A stretch of DNA of 64,000 bases from Methylovulum psychrotolerans (GTDB lineage: Bacteria > Pseudomonadota > Gammaproteobacteria > Methylococcales > Methylomonadaceae), in contig NZ_PGFZ01000003.1 in assembly GCF_002923755.1 (NCBI RefSeq), positions 62,001 to 126,000 on the forward strand, given 5' to 3'. How positions within the stretch are numbered: the stretch's first letter is position 1; every line of letters begins with the position of its first letter. The notes below the pieces were generated by a model. That model did no database searches. It worked only from the letters and a program-made list of their open reading frames with translations, and was not told where the DNA came from. The position numbers and the translations under genes are program-made. Below, in pieces: positions 39,100 to 47,967 of this stretch.

Positions 39100-39864
39100 A
39101 TGTTTCTAATTCCTGATCCGGTCGGCAGATTCTTTCATCGTATGGCCTCCCCCCCGCATTTCTACGCATTGACTGAAAAGCTGATGCCGTGGTTGGTAGG
39201 GATATTTTTAATCTTGTTGGCCTGCGGCCTGTACGGTGGCCTATATCTGGCCCCACCCGATTACCAACAAGGCGACAGCTACCGGATTATCTATATCCAT
39301 GTCCCTAGTGCCTGGATGTCGCTGTTTATTTATATCGTCATGGCGGTCACGGGGGCAATCGGTTTGGTTTGGCGCATTAAGCTGGCGGAAATCGTCGCCA
39401 TCAGCAGTGCCTCGGTCGGGGCGAGTTTTACTTTTATCGCCTTGGTGACCGGGTCTTTATGGGGCAAACCCATGTGGGGGACGTGGTGGGTGTGGGATGC
39501 GCGGCTAACTTCCGAACTGGTGCTGTTGTTTTTGTACTTGGGCGTGATCGGCCTGTACAATGCTATTGATGACAAACGCACCGCCTCCAAAGCCGTGGCG
39601 ATTTTGGCCTTGGTCGGTGTCGTCAACATTCCGATTATCCATTATTCGGTAGAATGGTGGAGTACCCTGCATCAAGGCCCTACCGTCACGAAAATGGACA
39701 AACCGTCCATCCATGTCACGATGTTAGTGCCCTTATTGCTGATGGCGGTGGCGTTTAAATTCTATTATGTCATTGCTATGCTGCAACGGGCGCGGCTAGA
39801 ACTGCTGCAACGCGAGCGCACCGCCAACTGGGTCAAAAAACTGCTGACGGAGCCGACACCATGA
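39100..39864 (+). CDS. ccmC: Heme exporter protein CcmC
   Basis: 254 residues with six helices. The WWD heme-binding domain is present as KPMWGTWWVWDARLTSELVL (about 126-145), with conserved His residues in YIHVPSAW (about 65) and NIPIIHYSVEWW (about 185). CcmC attaches heme to CcmE. An internal ATG at 39142 gives a start closer to that of E. coli CcmC. The stop overlaps ccmD (ATGA at 39861-39864). It heads the ccmCDE cluster. Confidence 0.96.
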   Translation: MFLIPDPVGRFFHRMASPPHFYALTEKLMPWLVGIFLILLACGLYGGLYLAPPDYQQGDSYRIIYIHVPSAWMSLFIYIVMAVTGAIGLVWRIKLAEIVAISSASVGASFTFIALVTGSLWGKPMWGTWWVWDARLTSELVLLFLYLGVIGLYNAIDDKRTASKAVAILALVGVVNIPIIHYSVEWWSTLHQGPTVTKMDKPSIHVTMLVPLLLMAVAFKFYYVIAMLQRARLELLQRERTANWVKKLLTEPTP

Positions 39865-40025
39865 GTTTGCAAGAATTTTTCGCCATGGGCGGTTACGCCT
39901 TTTATGTGTGGACGGCCTACGGCATCTGCTTTGTGGTGTTGCTCGCCAACATCATCTTACCGATTATCCAGCGCAAACGCTTGTTACGGCACTTGGCGCT
40001 GAAACAAAAACGCCATAATTTATAA
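39861..40025 (+). CDS. ccmD: Heme exporter protein CcmD
   Basis: 54 residues from the ATG at 39861, overlapping the ccmC stop by 4 bases. The sequence starts SLQEFFAMGGYAFYVWTAYG and continues with one hydrophobic helix and the basic tail QRKRLLRHLALKQKR. The MGGYAFYVWTAYG motif is the CcmD hallmark. CcmD is needed to release holo-CcmE from the CcmABC complex. The gene is short and easily missed. Confidence 0.93.
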   Translation: MSLQEFFAMGGYAFYVWTAYGICFVVLLANIILPIIQRKRLLRHLALKQKRHNL

Positions 40026-40032
40026 GCCTATT

Positions 40033-40473
40033 ATGAAACCTGTAAGACGACAACGTTTAATCCTGATTGCCTTAATGGTCGTAGGCGCGGGTCTGGCGGC
40101 CGCCTTCGCGCTGAAATCCTTTAACGAAAATCTGATGTACTTTTTTTCCACCACCGATGTCAGTGCCGGCAAAGCCCCCCAAGACGCGCTGTTCCGCTTA
40201 GGCGGCATGGTCGTAAAAGGCTCGGTCGAACGCCCCGGCGATGGCCTGATGGTGCGCTTTAAACTGACCGATTTCAGCAAAGAAGTCACCGTCGAATACA
40301 CCGGCATCTTGCCGGATCTGTTCCGCGAAGGCCAAGGCATCGTCGCCAACGGTAAGTTAGACGGGCGCGGCGTGTTCGTCGCCGAAGAAGTGCTGGCGAA
40401 GCATGATGAGAATTACATGCCGCCGGAGGTTAAGGCGAGTTTGAAGGCCGCCGCCGAGCAGAAAAAGCCCTAA
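40033..40473 (+). CDS. ccmE: Cytochrome c-type biogenesis heme chaperone CcmE
   Basis: 146 residues. An N-terminal membrane anchor (about 8-28) is followed by a periplasmic OB-fold with LGGMVVKGSV and VEYTGILPDLFREGQGIVA. The covalent heme-binding His is in VLAKHDENYMP (about residue 127). It carries heme from CcmC to CcmF. It starts 7 bases after ccmD. The expected next gene, ccmF, is displaced by a three-gene insertion. Confidence 0.96.
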   Translation: MKPVRRQRLILIALMVVGAGLAAAFALKSFNENLMYFFSTTDVSAGKAPQDALFRLGGMVVKGSVERPGDGLMVRFKLTDFSKEVTVEYTGILPDLFREGQGIVANGKLDGRGVFVAEEVLAKHDENYMPPEVKASLKAAAEQKKP

Positions 40474-40502
40474 GCAATTCACTTTACGTCAAATAGGCTA
40501 CG

Positions 40503-41873
40503 ATGCTAACCGAATTACACGTTGCAAATTTTAAAGCATGGCAAGCCTTGGATATTCGGCTAGGACGGGTTACGGGGCTGTTTGGTACTAATAGTTCGGG
40601 TAAGACCAGCATTTTGCAATTTTTGTTGTTGTTAAAGCAGACTAAAAATGCGACGGATAGAGGGATAGTTTTAGATTTAGGTAGCCAAGGCCAGTTGGTT
40701 AATTTGGGTACGTTTAAGGATTTGATTTATGGGCATGAAGAAAAGCAGCCTTTAACGTGGAAAATAAAATGGAAGCGGGACGAAACAGCAAAAAATGTTA
40801 AAAATAGCCAGTTTATAGGATTCGAAAGTGCTATTGATTTAGAAACAAATGCAAAGGTTTTGTTTAAAAATAAAGAAATGAAACTGCATTTTTTAAGCTA
40901 TCGTTTTGGTGATCTTTATTTTGAAATGAAGCTAGAAAATGAACGCTATGTGTACAATTCTTATGAAAAGGACGAGCGTAAATCTGGGTATAGCTTTCGA
41001 ACTCAAGAGAAAAACATATCCCCTAGCAAGACCCATTTATTCCCTAGCCAGCACCCTTTGCTTATTGAGGTGATACCTGGCTCCGACTTTAGCTCAGATT
41101 GGATATTATCAAGCCTTGAATCTGCATACGAAGATATGATGGATCAAATCTACTACCTTGGCCCATTGCGCGAATATCCAAAAAGGGAATATCAGTGGTC
41201 AGGTTCGGGGTCAACCGATGTCGGTTATCGTGGCGAAGGCACCATTAATGCCATCTTGTCTGCCACCTTTCGTGGTGAAACAAGAACGCTAAGCAATACC
41301 GACGAGCCTAAGCCTTTTCAAGAAGTCATCGCCTATTGGCTGAAACAATTGGGCTTGATTGATACCTTTGCCATTAAAGAACTGGCCGAAGGTTCTAGCT
41401 TATACCGGGCGATTGTCAAACGCGACCCCGAAAGCCCAGAAGCGTTTTTGACTGATGTCGGTTTCGGCGTTTCCCAAGTATTACCCGCCCTAGTCTTGCT
41501 TTATTATGTGCCAGAAGGCAGCACGGTATTAATGGAACAACCGGAAATCCATTTACACCCTTCGGTGCAAAGCGGTCTTGCCGATGTGATTTTACAAGTG
41601 GCGCAACACCGCAATATTCAGGTGATTGTCGAAAGCCATAGCGAACATTTGTTAAGGCGCTTCCAACGGCGTGTTGCCGAAGCGCACTATCCTGCCGAAG
41701 ACATAAAACTGTATTTTTGCGCCAATAACGGCGGCAAAGCGACCTTAGCCGATTTAGATATTGATGAATTCGGCGATATCAGAAATTGGCCAGACAACTT
41801 TTTTGGTGATGAAATGGCGGAAATTGCCGCCACCCGTACCGCCGCATTAAAACGTAAAATGCAGGCCGTTTAG
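40503..41873 (+). CDS. AAA15/DUF3696-type ATPase (candidate defence ATPase)
   Basis: 456 residues. The N-terminal ABC/SMC-like half has LHVANFKAWQALDIRLGRVT and Walker A GTNSSGKTS (about 29-37). The second half holds FGVSQVLPALVLL (signature-like, about 322), Walker B VLMEQPEIHLHP (about 342) and VIVESHSEHLLRRFQRR. The C-terminus GDIRNWPDNFFGDEMAEIA is the DUF3696 module. The middle third (codons about 90-190) is AT-rich compared with neighbours, a sign of transfer. Four bases separate it from a PIN-like nuclease gene, resembling two-gene anti-phage or toxin modules. Its position splits the ccm cluster. Confidence 0.85.
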   Translation: MLTELHVANFKAWQALDIRLGRVTGLFGTNSSGKTSILQFLLLLKQTKNATDRGIVLDLGSQGQLVNLGTFKDLIYGHEEKQPLTWKIKWKRDETAKNVKNSQFIGFESAIDLETNAKVLFKNKEMKLHFLSYRFGDLYFEMKLENERYVYNSYEKDERKSGYSFRTQEKNISPSKTHLFPSQHPLLIEVIPGSDFSSDWILSSLESAYEDMMDQIYYLGPLREYPKREYQWSGSGSTDVGYRGEGTINAILSATFRGETRTLSNTDEPKPFQEVIAYWLKQLGLIDTFAIKELAEGSSLYRAIVKRDPESPEAFLTDVGFGVSQVLPALVLLYYVPEGSTVLMEQPEIHLHPSVQSGLADVILQVAQHRNIQVIVESHSEHLLRRFQRRVAEAHYPAEDIKLYFCANNGGKATLADLDIDEFGDIRNWPDNFFGDEMAEIAATRTAALKRKMQAV

Positions 41874-41876
41874 CCG

Positions 41877-42350
41877 ATGCCGGAAAAACTCGTCATCGAC
41901 ACCAATGTGGCGATCAGCGCGAACGGTGTCAACACCCACGCCTCTTGGGCTTGCCGATTGGCCTGTATCGAGTTATTGCAAGATTGTAAAAACCGACAAA
42001 TTGCCATTGATAAACCCGGATTAATCATGGACGAGTATCAAAGGCATTTAAGCTACGCAGGCCAGCCAGGAGTCGGCGATATGTTTTTTAAATATCTGCA
42101 TGATAACCAATACAGCACCCATAATATCCTTATGGTTAACATCACCCCATCCGATGATGACCGTAAGGGCTTTACTGAATTGCCCGATAATCACCTGGAT
42201 ATGTCAGACCGTAAATTTTTAGCCACGGCTGTGGTGGCTAAAGCCACGCTAGTTAATGCCACCGATAGCGATTGGACGGAACAGTCTGGCTTACTGGATG
42301 ATTTAGGCATTACCATTAAACAACTGTGTCCCGAACATAGTTGTAAGTGA
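41877..42350 (+). CDS. PIN-like nuclease partner of the DUF3696 ATPase
   Basis: 157 residues. PIN-type acidic positions are visible: LVIDTNVAI (Asp8), MDEYQRHL (Glu about 52), the MSDRKFLATA block (Asp about 111) and VNATDSDW (Asp about 129). This suggests a metal-dependent RNase or DNase of the PIN-like superfamily. It starts 4 bases after the ATPase gene, so both act together. In such pairs the ATPase is thought to sense a trigger and license the nuclease. No separate antitoxin is visible, so the ATPase may also restrain it. That mechanism is inference. Confidence 0.78.
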   Translation: MPEKLVIDTNVAISANGVNTHASWACRLACIELLQDCKNRQIAIDKPGLIMDEYQRHLSYAGQPGVGDMFFKYLHDNQYSTHNILMVNITPSDDDRKGFTELPDNHLDMSDRKFLATAVVAKATLVNATDSDWTEQSGLLDDLGITIKQLCPEHSCK

Positions 42351-42390
42351 CCGCATACCTCACAAGGCATATAAGGGATTATCGGCAAAA

Positions 42391-42756
42391 ATGAATAATA
42401 CGCTTTTGCCTAAGCCAAAATACCTCTGGGTTCCTATCGGCATGGCATGGTCAATGGTCACTATGCGTCCAGAAGCGTTCTGCCTGACTGTGCTTTTGCT
42501 GATAACGCTGAGTTTGCCGACGTTCCGCCGCAAGGCTGGGCTGCTGGGCGTTATAGGGGTATTGCTCGCCTTGTTGCCTTTTGCGCCGATAGGGATTACC
42601 GCAACCGATGCGCCCGGCCCGCCTAAGCTTATCGAGTGCTGCCCTGGAATGCCGTTACGGTATAGGCAAGCGAAAGCGGCTGCACAACGCGGGGAATGTG
42701 TGTTCTGCTCCGACATTATCATGGGGTTTGCGGCAAAATACTATCTGGTTTGGTAA
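42391..42756 (+). CDS. Small membrane protein of unknown function
   Basis: 121 residues. Two hydrophobic segments (about 28-45 and 50-72) are followed by a C-terminal tail with three to four Cys residues (ECCPGMP, CVFCSD). No family is recognised. It is encoded 40 bases after the PIN-like gene and 131 bases before ccmF, on the same strand. Whether it belongs to the ATPase/PIN cassette or is an independent gene cannot be decided. Composition is like the host. Confidence 0.55.
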   Translation: MNNTLLPKPKYLWVPIGMAWSMVTMRPEAFCLTVLLLITLSLPTFRRKAGLLGVIGVLLALLPFAPIGITATDAPGPPKLIECCPGMPLRYRQAKAAAQRGECVFCSDIIMGFAAKYYLVW

Positions 42757-42887
42757 CTTCTGACTGAGATAACAACGGCGGCACACAAAATCTCTACGAT
42801 AGTTGGTATGATATAAACGGCTGCCCTTGATAGTTACCTAGCCCTCCAAATCCTAAACTCATTTAAAAACGACGACTTGCAAACGAC

Positions 42888-44825
42888 ATGATCCCAGAAC
42901 TAGGCCACTTTTCCCTCATCCTCGCCCTGTGTATGGCACTGGTGCTAGGCACGTTACCCATCATCGGCGCATTCCGGGGCCAAGCGGGGTGGTTGGCGGT
43001 GGCGCGGCCCGCCGCTTTTGCGCAACTCTTATTCGTTGCCATTGCTTACGGCTGTTTGACCTATAGCTGCATTATCCACGATTTTTCCGTAGCTTATATC
43101 GCCCATAATTCCAATACCGCCTTACCGTTTTTATACCTCGTTTCCGGGGTATGGGGGGCCCATGAAGGCTCTTTGCTGTTATGGGCGTTGGTGTTGGCGT
43201 GTTGGACAGGTTTGGTCGCGCAGTTCAGCAAAACCATCCCCGAAGCCACAGTGGCGCGGGTGTTGGGAGTGATGGGCTTGGTGTCCATCGGCTTCTTGCT
43301 GTTTTTACTGCTCACCTCCAACCCATTCGAGCGCTTGTTTCCCGCGCCCCTAGAAGGCCGCGACTTAAACCCGTTGCTGCAAGACCCCGGTTTGGCGATC
43401 CATCCGCCGATGCTGTATATGGGCTATGTCGGCTTTTCGGTGGCGTTTGCCTTTGCCATCGCCGCTCTGCTAGAAGGCCGCTTAGATGCCGCTTGGGCAC
43501 GCTGGTCGCGGCCTTGGACGAATATGGCTTGGACGTTTTTGACCTTAGGCATTGCCTTGGGCAGTTGGTGGGCGTATTACGAACTGGGCTGGGGCGGCTG
43601 GTGGTTTTGGGATCCGGTCGAAAACGCCTCCTTTATGCCTTGGCTGGTCGGTACAGCGTTAATGCACTCACTGGCGGCGACCGAAAAGCGCGGCGTGTTT
43701 AAGACTTGGACGGTATTATTGGCGATTTTTGCCTTTTCTTTAAGCCTGTTAGGCACCTTCCTAGTGCGTTCCGGCGTGTTGACTTCTGTCCACGCCTTCG
43801 CCAGCGACCCGACCCGTGGCTTGTTTGTTCTGATCTTCTTGGCTATCGTCGTCGGCGGCTCCTTATTGCTGTACGCCATCCGCGCGCCATACGTCAAAAG
43901 CAGCGCAACTTTTGAACTGGTCTCTAAAGAATCGGCGATTTTATTAAATAATGTCTTACTGGTCGTCACCGCCTCCAGCATTTTGCTGGGGACACTGTAC
44001 CCGCTGGTCATTGACGCGCTGGGCTTGGGGAAAATCTCCGTGGGCCCACCGTATTTTAACGCCGTGTTTATCCCGCTGATGGCACCTTTGTCGGTAGCGG
44101 TTGGGGTCGGCGTATTGCTGCGTTGGAAAAAAGACAGCTTGGCGGCGTTGGGTTTGCGCCTACGCTGGATCATCGGTGGCTGTGCCGCTGGCGGCCTTGC
44201 CTTGCCTTTACTGATGCCGTTTTATTCCTGGGGAGCGGCGTTGGGATTAACCTTGGCCTTATGGACAGTCGCCATTGCCGTTTTGGCCTTTAGCGAGCGC
44301 TTGGGCGTTAAAGGCTTGTCTTGGCAGCGATTGGCAGCGATTCCGGCGGGCTTTTACGGCATGACCATCGCCCATTTAGGGATAGCCGTGTTCGTGGTCG
44401 GTATTACCTTAACATCGGTGTATAGCGTCGAAAAAGACGTGCGCCTTACGCCTGAGGAAACCCTGGATATGTCGGGGTATATTTTTAAGTTCCACGGGGT
44501 CAAAGAAACTCAAGGCGCGAATTACGTTGCCCAACAAGCCTTTATCACCGTCAGCCATAACGGCCAGCAAATTGCCCAGTTGGAACCGCAAAAACGTGTT
44601 TATCAGGTGCAGACTATGCCCATGACCGAAGCGGCGATTGATGCCGGACTGTTCCGGGATTTGTTCGTCGCCATCGGCGAACCGCTAGGCGACGGCGGCG
44701 CGTGGAGCTTGCGGATTTACTATAAATCCTTCATCCGCTGGATTTGGTTGGGGGCGGTGTTTATGGCGGTGGGCGGTTTGTGTGCGGCTTGCGATCGGCG
44801 TTATCGGGTGACTAAAACCGTTTGA
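42888..44825 (+). CDS. ccmF: Cytochrome c heme lyase subunit CcmF
   Basis: 645 residues with about 14-15 helices. The WWD domain is WGGWWFWDPVENASFMPWLV (about 239-258). Conserved His residues are in GAHEGSLLLW (about 91), LAIHPPMLYMGYVG (about 170), RSGVLTSVHAFASDP (about 301) and MTIAHLGIAVF (about 490). CcmF with CcmH ligates heme to apocytochrome c on the periplasmic side. ccmG/dsbE and ccmH, normally downstream, are not found in this window. The next genes are unrelated minus-strand frames. Confidence 0.96.
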   Translation: MIPELGHFSLILALCMALVLGTLPIIGAFRGQAGWLAVARPAAFAQLLFVAIAYGCLTYSCIIHDFSVAYIAHNSNTALPFLYLVSGVWGAHEGSLLLWALVLACWTGLVAQFSKTIPEATVARVLGVMGLVSIGFLLFLLLTSNPFERLFPAPLEGRDLNPLLQDPGLAIHPPMLYMGYVGFSVAFAFAIAALLEGRLDAAWARWSRPWTNMAWTFLTLGIALGSWWAYYELGWGGWWFWDPVENASFMPWLVGTALMHSLAATEKRGVFKTWTVLLAIFAFSLSLLGTFLVRSGVLTSVHAFASDPTRGLFVLIFLAIVVGGSLLLYAIRAPYVKSSATFELVSKESAILLNNVLLVVTASSILLGTLYPLVIDALGLGKISVGPPYFNAVFIPLMAPLSVAVGVGVLLRWKKDSLAALGLRLRWIIGGCAAGGLALPLLMPFYSWGAALGLTLALWTVAIAVLAFSERLGVKGLSWQRLAAIPAGFYGMTIAHLGIAVFVVGITLTSVYSVEKDVRLTPEETLDMSGYIFKFHGVKETQGANYVAQQAFITVSHNGQQIAQLEPQKRVYQVQTMPMTEAAIDAGLFRDLFVAIGEPLGDGGAWSLRIYYKSFIRWIWLGAVFMAVGGLCAACDRRYRVTKTV

Positions 44826-45019
44826 TGAGGGATAGCGATTGCTTGCTATTCTTCTAGCTGCTGCGGTGTCGGTTTATTTTGTGCACAGATTTAGGCTGGA
44901 TTTTCCATGAAAATGATTACAGGTTTGGGGAAATCAGGAATATCGCGGATTTTGCTGGTCAATCTCTGCATAATGGCCTCATTGTTTGTGGGTGGCATGT
45001 TATCCTCTTGATGCCGTGG

Positions 45020-45223
45020 TTACTGTTTGGCCTCTATTCCAATGTACCGTCCTTCAGAATCAAGATCAGACAGAGACACTTCTAATGTATTGGCTTTAGG
45101 ACTTATGATTAGTTTGCAACGCGTGATGTATTCCATCGTAGCCCACTTGCCGTGGTTTTTATATTCATCGACTTGAATATCGTAGCTTTCGTAGTTAAAG
45201 ACGGTTACTTTTTCCGGTGTCAT
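45020..45223 (-). CDS. Hypothetical protein
   Basis: 67 residues, acidic and polar, with no membrane segment (EKVTVFNYESYDIQVDEYKN at the start, ISPKANTLEVSLSDLDSEGR later). No family is recognised. It starts 15 bases after the stop of the 145-residue gene upstream on the same strand, so the two probably form one unit. It is more AT-rich than the ccm genes, consistent with acquired DNA. Confidence 0.55.
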   Translation of the reverse strand: MTPEKVTVFNYESYDIQVDEYKNHGKWATMEYITRCKLIISPKANTLEVSLSDLDSEGRYIGIEAKQ

Positions 45224-45238
45224 CTTTTAATCCTTAAT

Positions 45239-45676
45239 TTAAGATTCGATAATTTGATTCTTAGAAATGGCAACGCCAGCAACAAATGCAAGATGGAAGT
45301 CATTGGCTAACTGGCCTTCTGTGAGCGTGCCAGGAATAAGTAATGATTGACTGATATTGCGAGCCTCCTCAATTTCTTTTAGCCTTCGATTGGCATAGGC
45401 AACGTAATCATCTTGAAATAATCCAGAATCAATTAAAGTCTGGAAATAAAAATTCAAAGCTCCGGCAGCGGCCTCGTCAAGAAGCACAAAATACCGCCCA
45501 ACCGGAATTGCTTTTGTTGGATATTCTTGCTTAAGCCATTCGCGGATTTTGTTTATTCCACCAGGATCATCGGGTGAACAATTGTAAATGGCAAAAAAAT
45601 AAGCCGCGAACCGCTCATCACTTCCATCAAGTTGCCGCTCCAGTTCGGAGGTTGATATGAACCGTAAATTAGTCAT
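45239..45676 (-). CDS. Hypothetical protein
   Basis: 145 residues, soluble, helix-rich, acidic. No recognised family. The sequence includes DERFAAYFFAIYNCSPDDPG and LLDEAAAGALNFYFQTLIDS. It forms a likely two-gene unit with the 67-residue gene after it (45020-45223). It is downstream of and co-oriented with dxs (45761-47623), 84 bases away. The pair is AT-rich and sits directly beside the strikingly GC-rich dxs, so this junction joins DNA of two compositions. Confidence 0.6.
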   Translation of the reverse strand: MTNLRFISTSELERQLDGSDERFAAYFFAIYNCSPDDPGGINKIREWLKQEYPTKAIPVGRYFVLLDEAAAGALNFYFQTLIDSGLFQDDYVAYANRRLKEIEEARNISQSLLIPGTLTEGQLANDFHLAFVAGVAISKNQIIES

Positions 45677-45760
45677 TGGCTACCCGTTTTTTTTAGCACT
45701 TTTCGTGGATATAAGGCCTGATTGTAAGCAAAATCGGTTACAAAGGCATCTTTTCCGCCA

Positions 45761-47623
45761 TTATTCACAAAACGCCCGGATGCTGGCCAAAATCCCCGCG
45801 ACATCCAAGCCGCAGATTTCCAGCAATTCCTCGCGGGTGCCCTGTTCGACGAAGCTGTCGGGCAGGCCGAGGTTGAGGACGGGCTTGAGCTGTTTGCGCG
45901 CTTGCAGGAGCAGGTTGACGGCGCTGCCCGCGCCGCCGGACAGGACGTTTTCTTCCAACGTCACCAGCAGGTCGTGGCTGGCGGCCAGTTCCAAAATGAG
46001 GGCCTCGTCCAGCGGTTTGACGAAGCGCATGTTGGCGACGGTCGCGCCCAAGGCTTCGGCGGCGGCGAGGGCGGGGGTGACCAAACTGCCCCAGGCGAGC
46101 AGGGCGATGCGCTGGCCGTGGCGGCGGATTTCGCCCTTGCCGATGGCCAGGGTGTCCAGCCCGGGCTGCACCGCCGTGCCGGGGCCTTTGCCGCGCGGGT
46201 AGCGCACGGCGGCGGGGCCGGGGTGCAAAAACCCGGTGCTGAGCATCTGCCGGCATTCGTTCTCGTCGGCGGGGGCCATGACCACCAGGTTGGGGATGCA
46301 GGCCAGGTAGCTGTGGTCGAAGCTGCCCGCGTGGGTGGGCCCGTCGGGGCCCACCAGCCCGGCGCGGTCGAGGGCGAACAGCACGTCGAGGTTTTGCAGG
46401 GCGACATCGTGGATGAGCTGGTCGTAGCCGCGTTGCAGGAAGGTCGAGTAGATGGCGACCACGGGCTTGGCGCCTTCGCAGGCCTGCCCGGCGGCGAGGG
46501 TGACGGCGTGCTGTTCGGCGATGGCGACGTCAAAATAGCGGTCGGGGTATTGCTGGGAGAACTTGACCAGCCCGGAGCCTTCGCGCATCGCGGGGGTAAT
46601 GCCGAGCAGGCGGCTGTCCTGCGCGGCCATGTCGCACAGCCAGTTGCCGAACACTTCGGTGTAGGACGGGTGCGGCGAGGGCGCGGACTTGGGCAGGCAT
46701 TCCTTGCCGGGGTCGAAGGCGGGCACGCCGTGGTAGGCCAACGGGTCTTTCTCGGCGGGCGGGTAGCCCTTGCCCTTTTTGGTGACGATGTGCAAAAAGC
46801 GCGGCCCTTGGATGTGCTTGAGGTTCTCCAGCGTGCCGACCAGGCTGTCCACGTCGTGGCCGTCGATGGGGCCTATGTAGTTGAAGCCCAACTCCTCGAA
46901 CAGCGTCCCCGGCACGATCATGCCCTTGACGTGCTCTTCGGTGCGCCGCGCCAATTCCCACACCGTCGGCATCTTGCTCAGCACCTTCTTGCTCTCCTCG
47001 CGCACCGACGAATACAAACGGCTGGTCAGCACCTTGGACAGGTAGTTGTTCATCGCCCCGACGTTCGGGGAGATGGACATGTCGTTGTCGTTGAGGACCA
47101 CCAACAAATTCGCGTCGATGGACCCGGCGTGGTTCATGGCCTCGAAGGCCATGCCCCCGGTGATGCTGCCGTCGCCGATGATGGCGACCATCTGGCGGTC
47201 CTCGCCTTTCAGGCGGGCGGCGATCGCCATGCCCAACGCCGCGCTGATCGAAGTGCTCGAATGCCCCACCCCAAACGCGTCATACTCGCTCTCGCTGCGG
47301 TTCGGGAACGCGCAGATGCCGTCGCGGCTGCGGATCGTCGTCATCCGCCCCTTGCGCCCGGTCAGGATCTTATGCGGGTAGGCCTGGTGGCCGACATCCC
47401 AGACCAGCTTGTCGGACGGGGTGTCGAACACATAATGCAGCGCCACGGTCAGCTCCACCGTCCCCAGCCCCGCCGAGAAATGCCCCCCCGACACGCTCAC
47501 CGATTGGGTCAGGAATTCGCGCAGCTCCTTGGCGAGCGGCTTGAGCAGGTCTTTCGGCAGGCGGCGCACATCGGCGGGGCTGGCGATGTCGTCGAGCAGG
47601 GGGAAGCGGGCGGAGGTATTCAT
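45761..47623 (-). CDS. dxs: 1-deoxy-D-xylulose-5-phosphate synthase
   Basis: 620 residues, complete. The thiamine-diphosphate motif is [18 protein letters not shown] (about 150). The catalytic His region is GHSSTS (about 119), the pyrimidine-domain segment is [17 protein letters not shown] (about 365), and [14 protein letters not shown] follows. It condenses pyruvate and glyceraldehyde-3-phosphate in the first step of the MEP isoprenoid pathway, which would feed the carotenoid genes at 5-8 kb. The gene is markedly richer in G+C, especially at third positions, than every neighbour. Long frames on the opposite strand are a by-product. This suggests transfer from a GC-rich relative. Confidence 0.96.
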   Translation of the reverse strand: MNTSARFPLLDDIASPADVRRLPKDLLKPLAKELREFLTQSVSVSGGHFSAGLGTVELTVALHYVFDTPSDKLVWDVGHQAYPHKILTGRKGRMTTIRSRDGICAFPNRSESEYDAFGVGHSSTSISAALGMAIAARLKGEDRQMVAIIGDGSITGGMAFEAMNHAGSIDANLLVVLNDNDMSISPNVGAMNNYLSKVLTSRLYSSVREESKKVLSKMPTVWELARRTEEHVKGMIVPGTLFEELGFNYIGPIDGHDVDSLVGTLENLKHIQGPRFLHIVTKKGKGYPPAEKDPLAYHGVPAFDPGKECLPKSAPSPHPSYTEVFGNWLCDMAAQDSRLLGITPAMREGSGLVKFSQQYPDRYFDVAIAEQHAVTLAAGQACEGAKPVVAIYSTFLQRGYDQLIHDVALQNLDVLFALDRAGLVGPDGPTHAGSFDHSYLACIPNLVVMAPADENECRQMLSTGFLHPGPAAVRYPRGKGPGTAVQPGLDTLAIGKGEIRRHGQRIALLAWGSLVTPALAAAEALGATVANMRFVKPLDEALILELAASHDLLVTLEENVLSGGAGSAVNLLLQARKQLKPVLNLGLPDSFVEQGTREELLEICGLDVAGILASIRAFCE

Positions 47624-47967
47624 GTAGACAAAAGTTCCTTAAGAAGTCGGGGCAATGGTAAAGGATGGGCTGAAAATAATGTAAGGGTTAAGGGCTTGCT
47701 TCGGCCACGGCTAGGGATAAGTTCAGCCCCAACCGGGCATATCCTGAATTTGCGCCATAATGCTTAGCCAAATCCTCGGCAGACGGGTGATTATCCTGAT
47801 TAATTTCCGAGCAATCAAGTGGGTAATGCCCGGCAAGGCAAAATGCCGTTGCTTTATCGTGCCACTTTATGCCGAAAAGCCGCAATCTTTGACAAAGGGC
47901 CGCTACAAAATCCAGTTAGCGTTTATAATAGCCGCTTTTAGGTTATTTTACCCTGAATGGATCGGCA
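47624..47967. other. Divergent intergenic region between dxs and deacetylase
   Basis: 344 bases. The dxs promoter (minus) and that of the deacetylase gene (plus) must be here; none is clear enough to mark. A minus-strand frame of 65 codons (47688-47885) is open but has no recognisable domain or ribosome-binding site, and I do not call it a gene. Base composition returns to that of the host at about 47640. Confidence 0.4.

Noticed and set aside
44907-45011. 34-codon frame (KMITGLGKSGISRILLVNL start) after ccmF
   Set aside because: A hydrophobic stretch is present, but there is no ribosome-binding site and no supporting context.
45965-46533. 190-codon Pro/Ser/Thr-rich minus-strand frame within dxs
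   Set aside because: Out-of-frame translation of GC-rich dxs with extreme amino-acid bias.
45902-47767. 621-codon open frame opposite dxs
   Set aside because: It is the exact antisense of a clear dxs gene, is rich in low-complexity Gly/Ala/Val/His stretches and has no domain. High GC content explains the absence of stops.
47688-47885. 65-codon minus-strand frame between dxs and the deacetylase gene
   Set aside because: Composition is protein-like but no family, start signal or partner supports it; recorded only as part of the intergenic region.
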